Assembly (NCBI RefSeq): GCF_900177715.1
Contig: NZ_FXWG01000001.1
Span: 1,013,164-1,077,163 of the forward strand
DNA from: Altererythrobacter xiamenensis
Lineage (GTDB): Bacteria; Pseudomonadota; Alphaproteobacteria; Sphingomonadales; Sphingomonadaceae
Direction: 5' to 3'
Length of the DNA stretch: 64,000 nt
The notes below the pieces were generated by a model. The model worked only from the letters and a program-made list of their open reading frames with translations. It had not been told where the DNA came from and did not search any database. Below, in pieces: positions 9,418-18,022 of the stretch (its first letter is position 1; each line of letters starts with the position of its first letter). A program made the translations under genes and the position numbers.

Positions 9418-10508
9418 CCGACCTGTCGGAGCATGCGGTAACGCTCCACGTGATCCGCGGCCGTTCCCAGACGGTTCTCGATCACGGTCGCGCGCTTGAA
9501 ATAATGGCCGACACGCAGTTCTTCGGTCAGGCCCATCGCGCCGTGCAACTGCACGGCTTCCTGCCCGATCAGCCGCAGCGCATCGCCCACGGTAGCCTTG
9601 GCCGCAGATATCGCGGTGGGATCGTCCACCTTGAGCGAGGCAAGCAACGAGGCCGCTTCGATTTCCTGCGCCTTCGACCACATATCGACCATGCGGTGCT
9701 GCAATGCCTGGAATGAGGAGATCGGAACGCCGAACTGCTCGCGTTCCTTGGAGTATTCGACGGTATCGGCAACCATGACCGAGGCGATGCCGGAGGCTTC
9801 CGCGCAAACCGCCGCGAGTGCGCGCGCGACTGCCTTCTCGAGCGCGGACAGGACCTTCTCGCCGGTAGCTATGCAGGCGTCCTCGGGCAGTTCCAGCCCG
9901 TCACACACGACATCCGCAGAAGGAGTATCGTCGATCAGCGAGTAGGGTTTGAGCGAGGCGCCCAATGTCGCCGGATCGACCGCGAAAAGCGCGAACTCGC
10001 CGCCATCGACCTTGGCTGGAAGCAGTATCAATTCCGCCTGCGCGGCAAAATCGACGACCAGCTTGGTGCCGGTCAGGCGCCAGCTGGCTCCGGCCCGCTC
10101 GGCGCGCATCCGGGTGAGCGCGACATCGCCGCGCGTCTGCGGTTCTTCGATGGCTGTTGTGACAAACAGCTCGCCGCCTGCAATGCGCTGCGCCAATTCG
10201 GTTTGCCCGAGCTCGTCGAGCACAGTCGCCGACAGCACGTGGCACGCGATATAGGGCGTGACCGCAAGGGCGCGTCCTAGCGCGGCGGAGATGATCATCT
10301 CGCTCTCGCTACCGCCACCAAAGCCACCGGAGCGTTCTTCGATCCCGGCAGCAGCGATGCCCAGTTCCGATTCGAGTATCTTCCAGAAGGTCACGCTGTC
10401 GTCCCCCGATGTGTGCTCGCGGCGAACATCGAAGGGGAGCGTTTTTTCGAGATAGCGGTCGAGCGACTGCTTCAGCAGCTCTTGTTGCTCGTCAAGTTTC
10501 AGGTCCAT
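9414..10508 (-). CDS. Acyl-CoA dehydrogenase (short-type subunit)
   Basis: A 364-residue acyl-CoA dehydrogenase homologue. The N-terminal helical domain carries LDEQQELLKQSLDRYLEKTLPF and RSGGFGGGSESEMII; the C-terminal helical domain has SKEREQFGVPISSFQALQHRMVDM and AVQLHGAMGLTEELRVGHYFKR. The middle beta domain is less conserved. This form often pairs with a full-length partner such as the convergent gene ending at 9417. Its promoter holds the longest operator palindrome (10534-10555), which overlaps the stop codon of the upstream TetR gene, so it can be both co-transcribed with and separately repressed by that regulator. Confidence 0.9.
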   Translation of the reverse strand: MDLKLDEQQELLKQSLDRYLEKTLPFDVRREHTSGDDSVTFWKILESELGIAAAGIEERSGGFGGGSESEMIISAALGRALAVTPYIACHVLSATVLDELGQTELAQRIAGGELFVTTAIEEPQTRGDVALTRMRAERAGASWRLTGTKLVVDFAAQAELILLPAKVDGGEFALFAVDPATLGASLKPYSLIDDTPSADVVCDGLELPEDACIATGEKVLSALEKAVARALAAVCAEASGIASVMVADTVEYSKEREQFGVPISSFQALQHRMVDMWSKAQEIEAASLLASLKVDDPTAISAAKATVGDALRLIGQEAVQLHGAMGLTEELRVGHYFKRATVIENRLGTAADHVERYRMLRQVG

Positions 10509-10533
10509 GCGCGCATCTATGCCGTCTGCCGTG

Positions 10534-10555
10534 TAATTATCAAGTCTGATAATTA
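10534..10555. promoter_or_regulatory. Candidate TetR operator 2
   Basis: A perfect 22-bp palindrome with nine-base arms TAATTATCA / TGATAATTA around AGTC. It sits 26 bases upstream of the short acyl-CoA dehydrogenase start and covers the stop codon of the TetR gene (10553-10555). It shares the half-site of the other three sites. Confidence 0.75.
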
Positions 10556-11212
10556 AATGAGAAGCCCTGCCATCAGCGTTTCCACGGTCTGGCGCTTGTA
10601 GCGCTCATGCAGCGCGTCGTCCGCTTCGGCGATGCCACCAAACACCGCAGAGAGGGTGAAGCGGTTGGCGTAGAGGCCGTCAGCCGAACCGATCGTGTTG
10701 AAGTAGAACAGTTTGGGATCGACCTTGCGGAACTCCCCGGCGGCGATGCCTTCCTGGATGATGCGATGTTGCGCGTTGGCGATCGGCTTGAGCAGCTCGT
10801 CGGCGATATGATGGACGCGCTCGGGCGAGGCATCGCGGACCATCAGCTGGATCAGCCGGTTGAGATAGGGAATCTGGTAGTAGGTATCGAGAATGCCCTC
10901 GAGGTGGATCCGCATCCGTTCGGTCGGGGTCATCTTCAACCGGAACAGCGCGGCAAGCTGCCTGATTCGTACGCCCACGTCCCGATCGAGCAGGGCAAGC
11001 AGCATCCCTTCCTTGCTGCCGAAGTAATAGCGGATCATGCCATGATTGACCTCGGCACGCGCGGCGATGTCGAGAATACCGATATCGACCGTGTCCTGCT
11101 CGCGCATCAGAGAACTCGCAGATTCGAGCAGCGTGTCGCGGATAGCCCCCTTGGGCAGCTGCTTCGTGGCGGTATTTGTACGAACCCGGTTCATCTCCGC
11201 TCTCATGGTCAT
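10553..11212 (-). CDS. TetR/AcrR family transcriptional regulator
   Basis: A repressor of up to 219 residues. The N-terminal TetR helix-turn-helix is clear: IRDTLLESASSLMREQ, ILDIAARAEVNHGMIRYYFGSKEGMLLALLDRDV (about residues 24-75), with the YYFGSKE signature. The C-terminal ligand domain is helical and not assignable. Three in-frame ATGs (11212, 11206, 11194) are possible; the last follows GCGGAG directly. Palindromic sites between this gene and the TonB receptor gene, and downstream before the dehydrogenase, suggest autoregulation and control of the neighbouring catabolic genes, probably with an acyl-CoA or free substrate as inducer. Confidence 0.93.
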   Translation of the reverse strand: MTMRAEMNRVRTNTATKQLPKGAIRDTLLESASSLMREQDTVDIGILDIAARAEVNHGMIRYYFGSKEGMLLALLDRDVGVRIRQLAALFRLKMTPTERMRIHLEGILDTYYQIPYLNRLIQLMVRDASPERVHHIADELLKPIANAQHRIIQEGIAAGEFRKVDPKLFYFNTIGSADGLYANRFTLSAVFGGIAEADDALHERYKRQTVETLMAGLLI

Positions 11213-11244
11213 TTCAGCGCTTCAAAGCAATTGCCCTTGCCAGA

Positions 11245-11262
11245 ATTATCAGACTTGATAAT
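11245..11262. promoter_or_regulatory. Candidate TetR operator 3
   Basis: A palindrome ATTATCAGACTTGATAAT with seven-base arms and a GACT centre, in the promoter region between the TetR gene and the TonB receptor gene. The centre is the reverse complement of that in operator 2 (AGTC), so the two sites are near-identical when read on opposite strands. Confidence 0.75.
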
Positions 11263-11263
11263 C

Positions 11264-11277
11264 TATCATTCCTGATA
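11264..11277. promoter_or_regulatory. Candidate TetR operator 4 (weaker)
   Basis: TATCATTCCTGATA has five-base arms around TTCC and lies directly beside operator 3, with centres 17 bases apart. Tandem placement suggests cooperative binding or separate control of the two divergent promoters. Confidence 0.55.
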
Positions 11278-11308
11278 AAAGCCCAGAAGGGTCGAAGGGA
11301 GAGAGTTG

Positions 11309-13813
11309 ATGAAGAGGATCACGAAAGGCGTTCTCGCTTGCAGCGCGGCATCGGTAGCTTTGGGTGTCCCCACGTTTGCGCTGGCACAGTCTGCGGGTGA
11401 CGAAGATGCGGTGGCGGAGACCGCCGCCGACAGAAACACGATTATCGTTACCGCCAATCGCCGTGAAGAAGCGATCACCGACGTCGGTGTCGCCATCCAG
11501 GCCTTCTCAGGCGAACAATTGGACAATCTCCAGGTCAATTCGACCGAAGATCTTCAGGCCGTCGTTCCCAGCCTCAATATCTCGCGCGGCTACCAGGGCA
11601 TCCCGATTTACACCCTGCGCGGGATCGGCTTCAACACGATCAACCTGTCCGCGACCTCGACCGTCGGCACCTATCAGGACGAAGTCGCGCTTGCCTATCC
11701 GTTCATGAACAGCGGGCCGGTCTTCGATCTCAACCGCGTCGAAGTTCTCAAGGGGCCGCAGGGCACGCTCTATGGTCGCAACACCACAGGCGGTCTTGTC
11801 AATTTCATTTCGGCCAAGCCAGAATTCGGAGATTTCAACGGTAGCCTCGCGGTCGAGGCGGGCACGGAAGAAACGCTGAACACCGAAGGCCATATCAACC
11901 TTCCGGTGGGCGATGCCGTCGCCTTGCGCGCAGCGTGGCGCACCGAACGCAGTTGGGAAGGCTGGCAGAAGAGCGTCAGCCGCGACGAAAAACAGGGCGA
12001 GGTCGAACGCTATGGCGGCCGTCTGACCCTCGCGGCAGAGCCTATCCCCGACATGCGGATCGAGCTTGCGGGCAACTTCTGGATCAATAAGTCCGACACG
12101 CTTGCCGCGCAGGCCGTCGGCTTCACCCCGAATACCGATCCGGCCAACGGCACTGTGTTCAGCCTTTTCAACGCGCCCGGTCTTCCGGCTTTCGTCGCTG
12201 CCAACGCCGATAACTGGTCGAGCGACACGGCCGACTGGCAGCCGCTCGCTGCGCGTGCGCAGAACATCGGCCGCGGCACCGGTATCGATCAGCCCAATGC
12301 CGAAGACAGCAATTTCTACGGTCTGCGGGGCATGCTGCAGTTCGACCTGACGCCGGACATCAGCTTCATTTCGCTCACCGGTTTCAACCGCGTGAAGCGC
12401 GATGCGAGCTACGACTGGAGCGGCAGCCCTTATGAGATCCTAAGCCAGCGGGCCGAAGGCGAGGTCGAATCGCTTTCGCAAGAGATCCGCTTGCAGGGCA
12501 CAACCGGCCCTGCTGAATGGGTTGTCGGCGGCTACTACGCAAATGACAAGGTGATCGACACCAACCAGACGCTGCTGGGAGAGAACGCCAATGTCGGTGC
12601 GATCCGTGGACTGATCTTGGCGCCCCAGGCTGCTCTCGGCGGCGCGAGCATCTACCAGTTCTTCGCCGCACAGGGGTATGCGCCCTATTCGGTGAACGAC
12701 GTTCTGACCTCGTTCCGCACCTATCGTGACGAGGCGGAATTCGACGTCGAAACCTTCAGCGTCTTCGCCAGCGCAGACTGGGAGCTTACGCCTGCGCTGA
12801 CCCTGACGACCGGCGTTCGCTACACCGAGGACACGCAGGATTACGAGGGCTGTTCGCGCGACTTCAACGGCTCGATGCTGCCGAACGTAAACCTGTTCAA
12901 CCGCTTCTTCTTCTTCGCCACATATGGCGCGATCGTACCGCCGATTTCGGAGAACCAGTGCAACACTTTCGATGTCGACACACTGTCATTCGGCCCTGTC
13001 ACATCGAGACTCGAGGAAGACAACGTCGCCTGGCGCGGTGCCCTTACGTGGGAGCCGAATGACGATACGCTGGTGTACGCTTCTGTCTCGCGCGGCTTCA
13101 AATCAGGCTCGACCCCGGTCAACGCGGCCAACATCGCCACGCAGAACCGGCCGGCACGTCAGGAACAGCTGACCGCCTATGAAATCGGCACCAAGCTCGC
13201 GCTGGCGAACAATGCGTTCAACCTCAACCTTGCCGGTTTCTATTACGATTACAAAGACAAGCAGCTTGCCGTGTACTTCGCCGATCCGATCTACACGACG
13301 CTGCTTCGGCTCGACAATATTCCCAAGTCGAAGGCTTACGGCATCGACGGCGATTTCACCTGGTATGCAACCGACGAGCTGACACTGTCGGTGGCGGGCA
13401 CATGGCTGCAGACCGAGATCGTTGGCTACCAAGGGATCAATGCCGCAGGTCAGCCGCTCGATTACGACGGCTACGCGTTCCCCTACAGCCCGGAGTTTTC
13501 CGGCGCCGCAACGATTACCTATGACACTCCGATTACCGCCGGGCTTGGCCTGAGGGCGATTGCCAACGGCCGCTACCAGTCTTCGACGGGGAGCACGATC
13601 GAGGATTTCGATCCGCTTGCGATCGACAGCTACGGCATCCTCAACGCCAGCCTCGCGCTCTACGATCTGGACGGGGTCTGGGAGGCGTCCATCTGGGGCC
13701 GCAACGTGACCGATACCTATTACTGGTCTTCGGCTGCGACCAACGCCAACACCGCTGTGCGTTTCCCGGGGCGCAGTTCAAGCTTCGGCGCCACCGTTCG
13801 CTTCCGCTTCTGA
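11309..13813 (+). CDS. TonB-dependent outer membrane receptor
   Basis: An 834-residue receptor. It has an N-terminal signal peptide (KRITKGVLACSAASVALGV, cleavage probably after FALAQ), a TonB-box/plug region with IIVTANRREE and VLKGPQGTLYGRNTTGG, and a long C-terminal beta-barrel ending in the classic aromatic FRF. The ATG at 11309 follows GGGAGAGAG; a TTG at 11306 is also in frame. It is probably the uptake route for the substrate degraded by the cluster, and its promoter carries the two adjacent TetR-type palindromes. A strong hairpin separates it from the downstream ligase gene. Substrate unknown; the family ranges from siderophores to plant and lipid compounds. Confidence 0.95.
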   Translation: MKRITKGVLACSAASVALGVPTFALAQSAGDEDAVAETAADRNTIIVTANRREEAITDVGVAIQAFSGEQLDNLQVNSTEDLQAVVPSLNISRGYQGIPIYTLRGIGFNTINLSATSTVGTYQDEVALAYPFMNSGPVFDLNRVEVLKGPQGTLYGRNTTGGLVNFISAKPEFGDFNGSLAVEAGTEETLNTEGHINLPVGDAVALRAAWRTERSWEGWQKSVSRDEKQGEVERYGGRLTLAAEPIPDMRIELAGNFWINKSDTLAAQAVGFTPNTDPANGTVFSLFNAPGLPAFVAANADNWSSDTADWQPLAARAQNIGRGTGIDQPNAEDSNFYGLRGMLQFDLTPDISFISLTGFNRVKRDASYDWSGSPYEILSQRAEGEVESLSQEIRLQGTTGPAEWVVGGYYANDKVIDTNQTLLGENANVGAIRGLILAPQAALGGASIYQFFAAQGYAPYSVNDVLTSFRTYRDEAEFDVETFSVFASADWELTPALTLTTGVRYTEDTQDYEGCSRDFNGSMLPNVNLFNRFFFFATYGAIVPPISENQCNTFDVDTLSFGPVTSRLEEDNVAWRGALTWEPNDDTLVYASVSRGFKSGSTPVNAANIATQNRPARQEQLTAYEIGTKLALANNAFNLNLAGFYYDYKDKQLAVYFADPIYTTLLRLDNIPKSKAYGIDGDFTWYATDELTLSVAGTWLQTEIVGYQGINAAGQPLDYDGYAFPYSPEFSGAATITYDTPITAGLGLRAIANGRYQSSTGSTIEDFDPLAIDSYGILNASLALYDLDGVWEASIWGRNVTDTYYWSSAATNANTAVRFPGRSSSFGATVRFRF

Positions 13814-13822
13814 CAAGGGATA

Positions 13823-13861
13823 GTTCCCGGCACCGAAATCCTTACCCGCGGTGCCGGGAAC
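13823..13861 (+). promoter_or_regulatory. Strong intra-operon hairpin that covers the ligase Shine-Dalgarno region
   Basis: A perfect 13-bp inverted repeat, GTTCCCGGCACCG / CGGTGCCGGGAAC, with a 13-base loop. It lies 9 bases after the receptor stop and ends 6 bases before the ATG of the ligase. The right arm contains GGGAA, the only Shine-Dalgarno-like sequence for that ATG, so the stem could hide it. There is no T run, so it is not a standard terminator; a role in mRNA processing or lowered ligase translation is inferred. Confidence 0.65.
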
Positions 13862-13867
13862 GACTTT

Positions 13868-15706
13868 ATGACTGATACCAAACCCCCATTCAGCCCGCTC
13901 CCCCAAAAGGGTCCTGCAACCGATGTCGAGCGCCGCGAAGACGGCTCCATCCTGATTCGGTCGCGCCACGATCCTGCCGATGTTCCGCCAAATCTTGCGG
14001 CCATTTTCCGCGAACGCAGCGAGGCGCATCCCGATCGGTCGTTCCTTCTGCAGCGCGAACCTGGTCATGGGCCCTGGACCGGCGTTACCTGGGCGGAAGC
14101 CAGGGCCGCAGCCGATTCCATCGCACAGTGGCTGATCGATCACGATTTCGGTGCAGACGACCCGGTTATGGTCATCTCGGGCAATTCGCTCGAGCATGGC
14201 TTGTTGATGCTCGGCTGTTACACCGCCGGTGTCCCGATTGCTCCTGTCAGCGCGGCCTATTCGCTGATGTCGCAGGACCACGAGAAACTGCTGCATTGCT
14301 TCCGCAAGATCGGCGCCAAGGCGGTTTTCGCAAAAGAAGGCAGCATGCATTCGGCAGCCCTTGCCCGACTGCGAGACGCGGCCCCCGATCTGATTGTCAT
14401 CACCTGTGATGGCGAACCCGGGGGTGCGGTTGATTTCAGCGAGCTCTGCCGCCCTGAACCCACTGACAAAGTCGATGAGCGCGTTGTGGCAATCGGTCCT
14501 GACACCGTGGGAAAATATCTCTTCACTTCGGGGTCGACCGGCATGCCGAAATGCGTGCCTCAGACGCACGGAATGATGACGACCGTCATCGCGGGCCAGG
14601 AAGGTCTCGCGGAAGAGAGCCGGGACAAGCGCGAACCCGCTGTCGGACTCGAATGGATGCCGTGGAGCCATATCAGTGCCGGCAACATCTTCTTCAACGG
14701 CCTCCTGTGGGCAGGCGGCACGATGTATCTCGACGAGGGCAAGCCGATACCCGGCATGTTCGAGACCACGATCAAGAACCTCTACGAAGTCTCTCCCACG
14801 GTATTCGGTTCGGCTCCGGTGGCTTTTTCCATGCTCGCCGATGCGATGGAAAAGGACGAGCGGCTTCGCGCTTCCTTCTTCAAGCGGGTAATCTCGCTCG
14901 GTTACGGGGGAGCAACGCTTTCCGATGACCTATACGACCGGCTACAGGCACTCGCGATCGCCGAAACCGGGAAGCGCATTCCGATCACCACGATGTACGG
15001 TGCAACCGAAACCCAGGGCATTACGATGGTCCACTGGGTAGTCGACCGGGTTGGCCTGATTGGCCTGCCGATGCCCGGTATTACCCTCAAACTGGTGCCC
15101 AATGGCGCGAAAATGGAAGTGCGGGTGAAAGGGTCTTCGGTCACTCCCGGATACAAGGATGACCCCGAAAAGAACGCGGAGGCTTTCGACGAAGAGGGCT
15201 TTTACTGTCTGGGCGATGCGGCGGGATTCCTTGATGAAGACGATCCTGATCGCGGCCTCGTATTCGATGGTCGCGTCACCGAGGATTTCAAGCTATCGAC
15301 AGGGACCTGGGTTTCGGTCGGCACGCTCAGACCGCAAATCGTTGCTGCTTGCAGCCCGCTCATCCACGATTGCGTCGTCGCCGGCCAAGACCGGGAACAT
15401 ATTGGCTTGCTCGTTTGGCCGAGCCCCGTCGCAGCGCAGAAATACGTGGCGGAGAACGGGCCTACTGGCCTTGCAAATCTGGCGGAGGATATCGCTTCGA
15501 AGCTGGCTTCGTTCAATGCGTCAGCAGGCGGCACTTCACGCAAGGTCGGCAGCATGATGCTGCTGACCGAGCCGCCGTCGCTTGATGCGGGCGAAATCAC
15601 CGACAAGGGCTACATCAACCAGGGCGCAGTCCTTGCGAAGCGTGCCGAAGCCGTCGAAGCGCTTTACTCCAAGGAAAGCAACCCGCTGTTCTTGGAAGTC
15701 CCTTAA
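13868..15706 (+). CDS. AMP-dependent acyl-CoA synthetase, feruloyl-CoA-synthetase-like
   Basis: A 612-residue ANL-family ligase that activates a carboxylic acid with ATP and CoA. The P-loop motif TSGSTGMPKCVPQTHGM, the adenylate-binding MYGATETQG motif, and the hinge region with YCLGDAAGFLDEDD and VEDFKLSTGTWV-like sequence are visible. The feruloyl-CoA-synthetase subgroup is suggested by the N-terminal DGSILIRSRHDP-type opening and by the FKLSTGTWVSVG segment in place of the usual hinge lysine signature. It would supply the acyl-CoA for the two dehydrogenases. It is 54 bases after the receptor gene and probably in its operon. Confidence 0.9.
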   Translation: MTDTKPPFSPLPQKGPATDVERREDGSILIRSRHDPADVPPNLAAIFRERSEAHPDRSFLLQREPGHGPWTGVTWAEARAAADSIAQWLIDHDFGADDPVMVISGNSLEHGLLMLGCYTAGVPIAPVSAAYSLMSQDHEKLLHCFRKIGAKAVFAKEGSMHSAALARLRDAAPDLIVITCDGEPGGAVDFSELCRPEPTDKVDERVVAIGPDTVGKYLFTSGSTGMPKCVPQTHGMMTTVIAGQEGLAEESRDKREPAVGLEWMPWSHISAGNIFFNGLLWAGGTMYLDEGKPIPGMFETTIKNLYEVSPTVFGSAPVAFSMLADAMEKDERLRASFFKRVISLGYGGATLSDDLYDRLQALAIAETGKRIPITTMYGATETQGITMVHWVVDRVGLIGLPMPGITLKLVPNGAKMEVRVKGSSVTPGYKDDPEKNAEAFDEEGFYCLGDAAGFLDEDDPDRGLVFDGRVTEDFKLSTGTWVSVGTLRPQIVAACSPLIHDCVVAGQDREHIGLLVWPSPVAAQKYVAENGPTGLANLAEDIASKLASFNASAGGTSRKVGSMMLLTEPPSLDAGEITDKGYINQGAVLAKRAEAVEALYSKESNPLFLEVP

Positions 15707-16073
15707 ACTTCAGCCGATGCTGATTTGATGCAAGGCCAATATTTCACCCATAAGAGCCAATTGATTTGTGCTCGCAGCGAACTTCTTGATGAACCCAATC
15801 GCCCGCAAATAAGGCCTACCGTGGAGTGTCACTTTCGAGCGAAGGCGATCTAAAAGCGGACGGTCTGCTTACGGCCCAGTTTCCGACGTTTCGGCAGACA
15901 AAATCCGAATGGCCGATTGGGGGCCGTTTGCAGTAAGTCTGCTTTTGGTAGCTACAAACTGCAAACCGTCGTTCATCCTGCTACGCGATTGAGGACGGCG
16001 ACGGCCCGATCTGGCATCGTCGGACATCATATCAGCCTCTACTCATCGACGTTGTTAGGGCAAAAAGCCGGCC
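15707..16073. other. Intergenic tract with possible gene debris
   Basis: No intact gene. On the minus strand a stop-free stretch of about 50 codons ends near 15718 (it includes FIKKFAASTNQLALMGEILA and stops after HQISIG). It has no start or upstream continuation and looks like a decayed gene end. The middle (15850-15960) has AGCGGAC/GTCTGCT-type words in both orientations, possibly remnants of a degraded element. Confidence 0.4.
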
Positions 16074-16386
16074 TTATTTTGCCTCGGCAAGGAATTCGAT
16101 TTCGATGCTAAAGTCCCCTTGTTGAGTCACGAGATGATGAGGGACACGCGGCGGTACATCGATGCTGTCGCCGGGGCCGAGGATGATCGTGTACTGCTCG
16201 CTCTCAGGATCATCCCAGGCAAAGCCAATCTCGCCCGAATGGACGGTGAGGCGCGCCCAGGTGCCTTGCTTGGTTCGATGCTCCCGAAGCAGGCAAGCTC
16301 GCGGCGTCGAACGGGCCTAGCTTGCGATAGGTCTTCATCGAAACTGGCGCTGTGAACCTATGCTTGTCGATTGGGTGCGCGATCAT
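16074..16386 (-). pseudogene. DUF1971 family gene, frameshifted
   Basis: Reading from the ATG at 16386, which overlaps the upstream stop as ATGA, gives MKTYRKLGPFDAASLP and then unrelated residues and an early stop. In another frame the rest of a DUF1971 (TehB-like cupin) protein continues: REHRTKQGTWARLTVHSG, a FAWDDPESEQYTIILGPGD stretch and VPPRVPHHLVTQQGDF, ending at 16074. The break is near 16290-16298. Either a small deletion has killed the gene or the sequence has an error. DUF1971 genes commonly accompany NO-response genes, as here. Confidence 0.75.
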
Positions 16387-16841
16387 GAACCTGCGCCTTG
16401 CAACGCAATAATCACCGACACCGCGAGGCCGAAGAATGCCACTGCCGCGGGGACTACGACAATCTGTCCATAGACGGCCTTGCGATCCATAGGGCCGAAA
16501 TGCGTCATCAACCGACCGTCGCGATCGAGTGGGGATGACGTCTGGTCGGGATTCTGCGCGACAATGATCCGGCCGACCGAAAAGAAGACCGCGACGTAGA
16601 CAATTGAAACGACGATGGAGAGCAATGCCTTTCCGCTCGATCCCAACGTGGCGATCATGCTGGTCAGGAAGACGCCGTAGCAAGCAATCATCGTCAGCCA
16701 GATCCGGGCGAGGAGTTCAAAACCGCGGGCCTCCGGTTGCGCGGTGGTCTGCTCTTGCGTTGCGACCTTGATATCGGGAAGAATATCTTCGAGGCGGTCT
16801 GCAACCTCGAACTGGCGGCGGTCATTCTTGTATTCAGACAT
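16383..16841 (-). CDS. Membrane protein of unknown function in the globin operon
   Basis: A 152-residue protein with a hydrophilic N-terminus (about 1-45) and three to four predicted membrane segments: LARIWLTMIACYGVFLTSMI, LLSIVVSIVYVAVFFSVG and IVVVPAAVAFFGLAVSVII. I do not recognise a family. The ATG at 16841 lies inside the end of the globin gene (8-base overlap) and its own stop overlaps the next start as ATGA, so the three genes are tightly coupled. Given the neighbours it may act in nitric oxide or respiratory stress, which is inference only. Confidence 0.75.
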   Translation of the reverse strand: MSEYKNDRRQFEVADRLEDILPDIKVATQEQTTAQPEARGFELLARIWLTMIACYGVFLTSMIATLGSSGKALLSIVVSIVYVAVFFSVGRIIVAQNPDQTSSPLDRDGRLMTHFGPMDRKAVYGQIVVVPAAVAFFGLAVSVIIALQGAGS

Positions 16842-17319
16842 GGGGCAGATCCTTCCTTTCAATGGCTCCGCCAATGCCGTCGCGTTGAACGGAGATGCCG
16901 GTAAGCAGGCTATCTGCGATCATTCGCGCGCGATCCCCCACAAGTTGAACGGCGCGCGCGTCGAGATTCATCTGGTGTAGATTGGCGTAGAAGAGCTCCA
17001 GCCATCGACTGAAATGCCGTTCGGTCAGGCCCGGAATGGCAATGTGTTTCACCATTGGGTTGCCGGAAAAATCACCGCTGTTGTGCAGTATCGAGCGCCA
17101 GAACTGCTTCATCCGGGAAAGGTGTGGCGGCCATTCGTCGATCCGTTCGGCAAAGATGGGGCCGAGCAGTTCGTCCTCGCGGATCGAGGCGTAGAAGCGC
17201 TCGACCATGTCCGAGACGAAGTCTTCATCAATCCCGATAGCCTCGGCCTGAGCCCGCTTTGCCACGCGAACCCGCAAGGCATGGCGGTGCGCGTCTGGGG
17301 TTTGAAGTGTCTGGCTCAT
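16834..17319 (-). CDS. Group III truncated hemoglobin
   Basis: A 161-residue globin-like protein. Family features are FVSDMVERFYASIREDELLGPIF near the start, WPPHLSRMKQFWRSIL, and GLTERHFSRWLELF, whose histidine is the probable proximal heme ligand. An ATG three codons further upstream (17328) is also possible. Group III globins bind oxygen and NO and are thought to aid NO removal. The gene is divergent from an NsrR-like Rrf2 regulator with an 83-base spacer, and heads an operon with a membrane protein and a DUF1971 gene. Confidence 0.92.
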   Translation of the reverse strand: MSQTLQTPDAHRHALRVRVAKRAQAEAIGIDEDFVSDMVERFYASIREDELLGPIFAERIDEWPPHLSRMKQFWRSILHNSGDFSGNPMVKHIAIPGLTERHFSRWLELFYANLHQMNLDARAVQLVGDRARMIADSLLTGISVQRDGIGGAIERKDLPHV

Positions 17320-17402
17320 GGTCGGCACGACTCGTATATCAGTATCTGAAATGCCGATTTAACGGCCTTGCCGATAAAATCAATATTCTATATGCATATT
17401 TA
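17320..17402. promoter_or_regulatory. Divergent promoter region with candidate NsrR-type site
   Basis: The AT-rich spacer between the globin and Rrf2 genes contains a perfect 10-bp palindrome ATATGCATAT at 17390-17399 followed by TTAATGCA. This resembles the ATGCAT-type half-sites bound by NsrR regulators. Its position, ending 4 bases before the Rrf2 start codon, fits autorepression. The assignment is by pattern only. Confidence 0.5.
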
Positions 17403-17837
17403 ATGCAATTGAGCCTCAAGACCGATTATGCCTTGCGCATGCTCATGGCACTGGCCGCAAACGACGAGGTCCTTTCGGTCGAGTGGATGGCCGAGCATTA
17501 CGGCATTTCGCGCAATCACCTGGCCAAGGTCGCACAGCAGCTGAATGCAACGGGCCTGGTCCGCACCATGCGGGGCCGGGGCGGGGGGATGCAGCTCGCG
17601 CTTGAACCGGACGAGATCAATGTTGGCGCGGTCGTGCGCGAGTTCGAACGCTTCGAAGGCTTTGTCGCCTGCATGGGAGGAGAGGCTGCGTGCACAATTG
17701 ACGGAGTGTGCGGGCTGAAGCCTGCTCTTGGAGGTGCACTCGAGGCGTTTCTGACGCACCTCGACAATTTCACCCTGGCGGATATCGCCAGAAGGCCCAA
17801 AGCCATAAGCGAACGCTTGCTCAGCGGAACCGGTTGA
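17403..17837 (+). CDS. Rrf2 family regulator, NsrR-like
   Basis: A 144-residue winged-helix regulator. It starts MQLSLKTDYALRMLMALA, the usual Rrf2 opening, and has YGISRNHLAKVAQQLNATGLVRTMRGRGGG as the recognition helix and wing. Three cysteines near residues 93-107 are spaced C-x6-C-x5-C, the pattern of the iron-sulfur cluster in NsrR nitric oxide sensors. Longer in-frame sequence upstream lies over the divergent globin gene and is not family-like, so I start at 17403. It probably controls the divergent globin operon in response to NO. Confidence 0.9.
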   Translation: MQLSLKTDYALRMLMALAANDEVLSVEWMAEHYGISRNHLAKVAQQLNATGLVRTMRGRGGGMQLALEPDEINVGAVVREFERFEGFVACMGGEAACTIDGVCGLKPALGGALEAFLTHLDNFTLADIARRPKAISERLLSGTG

Positions 17838-18022
17838 GGTTTCCGCTCCCAGTGCATCAGGATGATTGCACCTCGAACGCCATGCAGTAACCGAAGAGAT
17901 CGTGCGTGGACCCTGATTTCGGCTGTCGGATTGGATATAGCTCAGCGGCGATAGCTGGGCCGATTTCAGACGGTCCGCTCATCAGGATGTGAGTGTGTAG
18001 ACCAGAGGTGCCGCTAACGAAC

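Noticed and set aside
17933..18000. tRNA-like start (GGATATAGCTCAGCGG)
   Set aside because: The D-arm-like start is not followed by a pairing anticodon arm, a T-arm GTTCGA motif or a closing acceptor stem.
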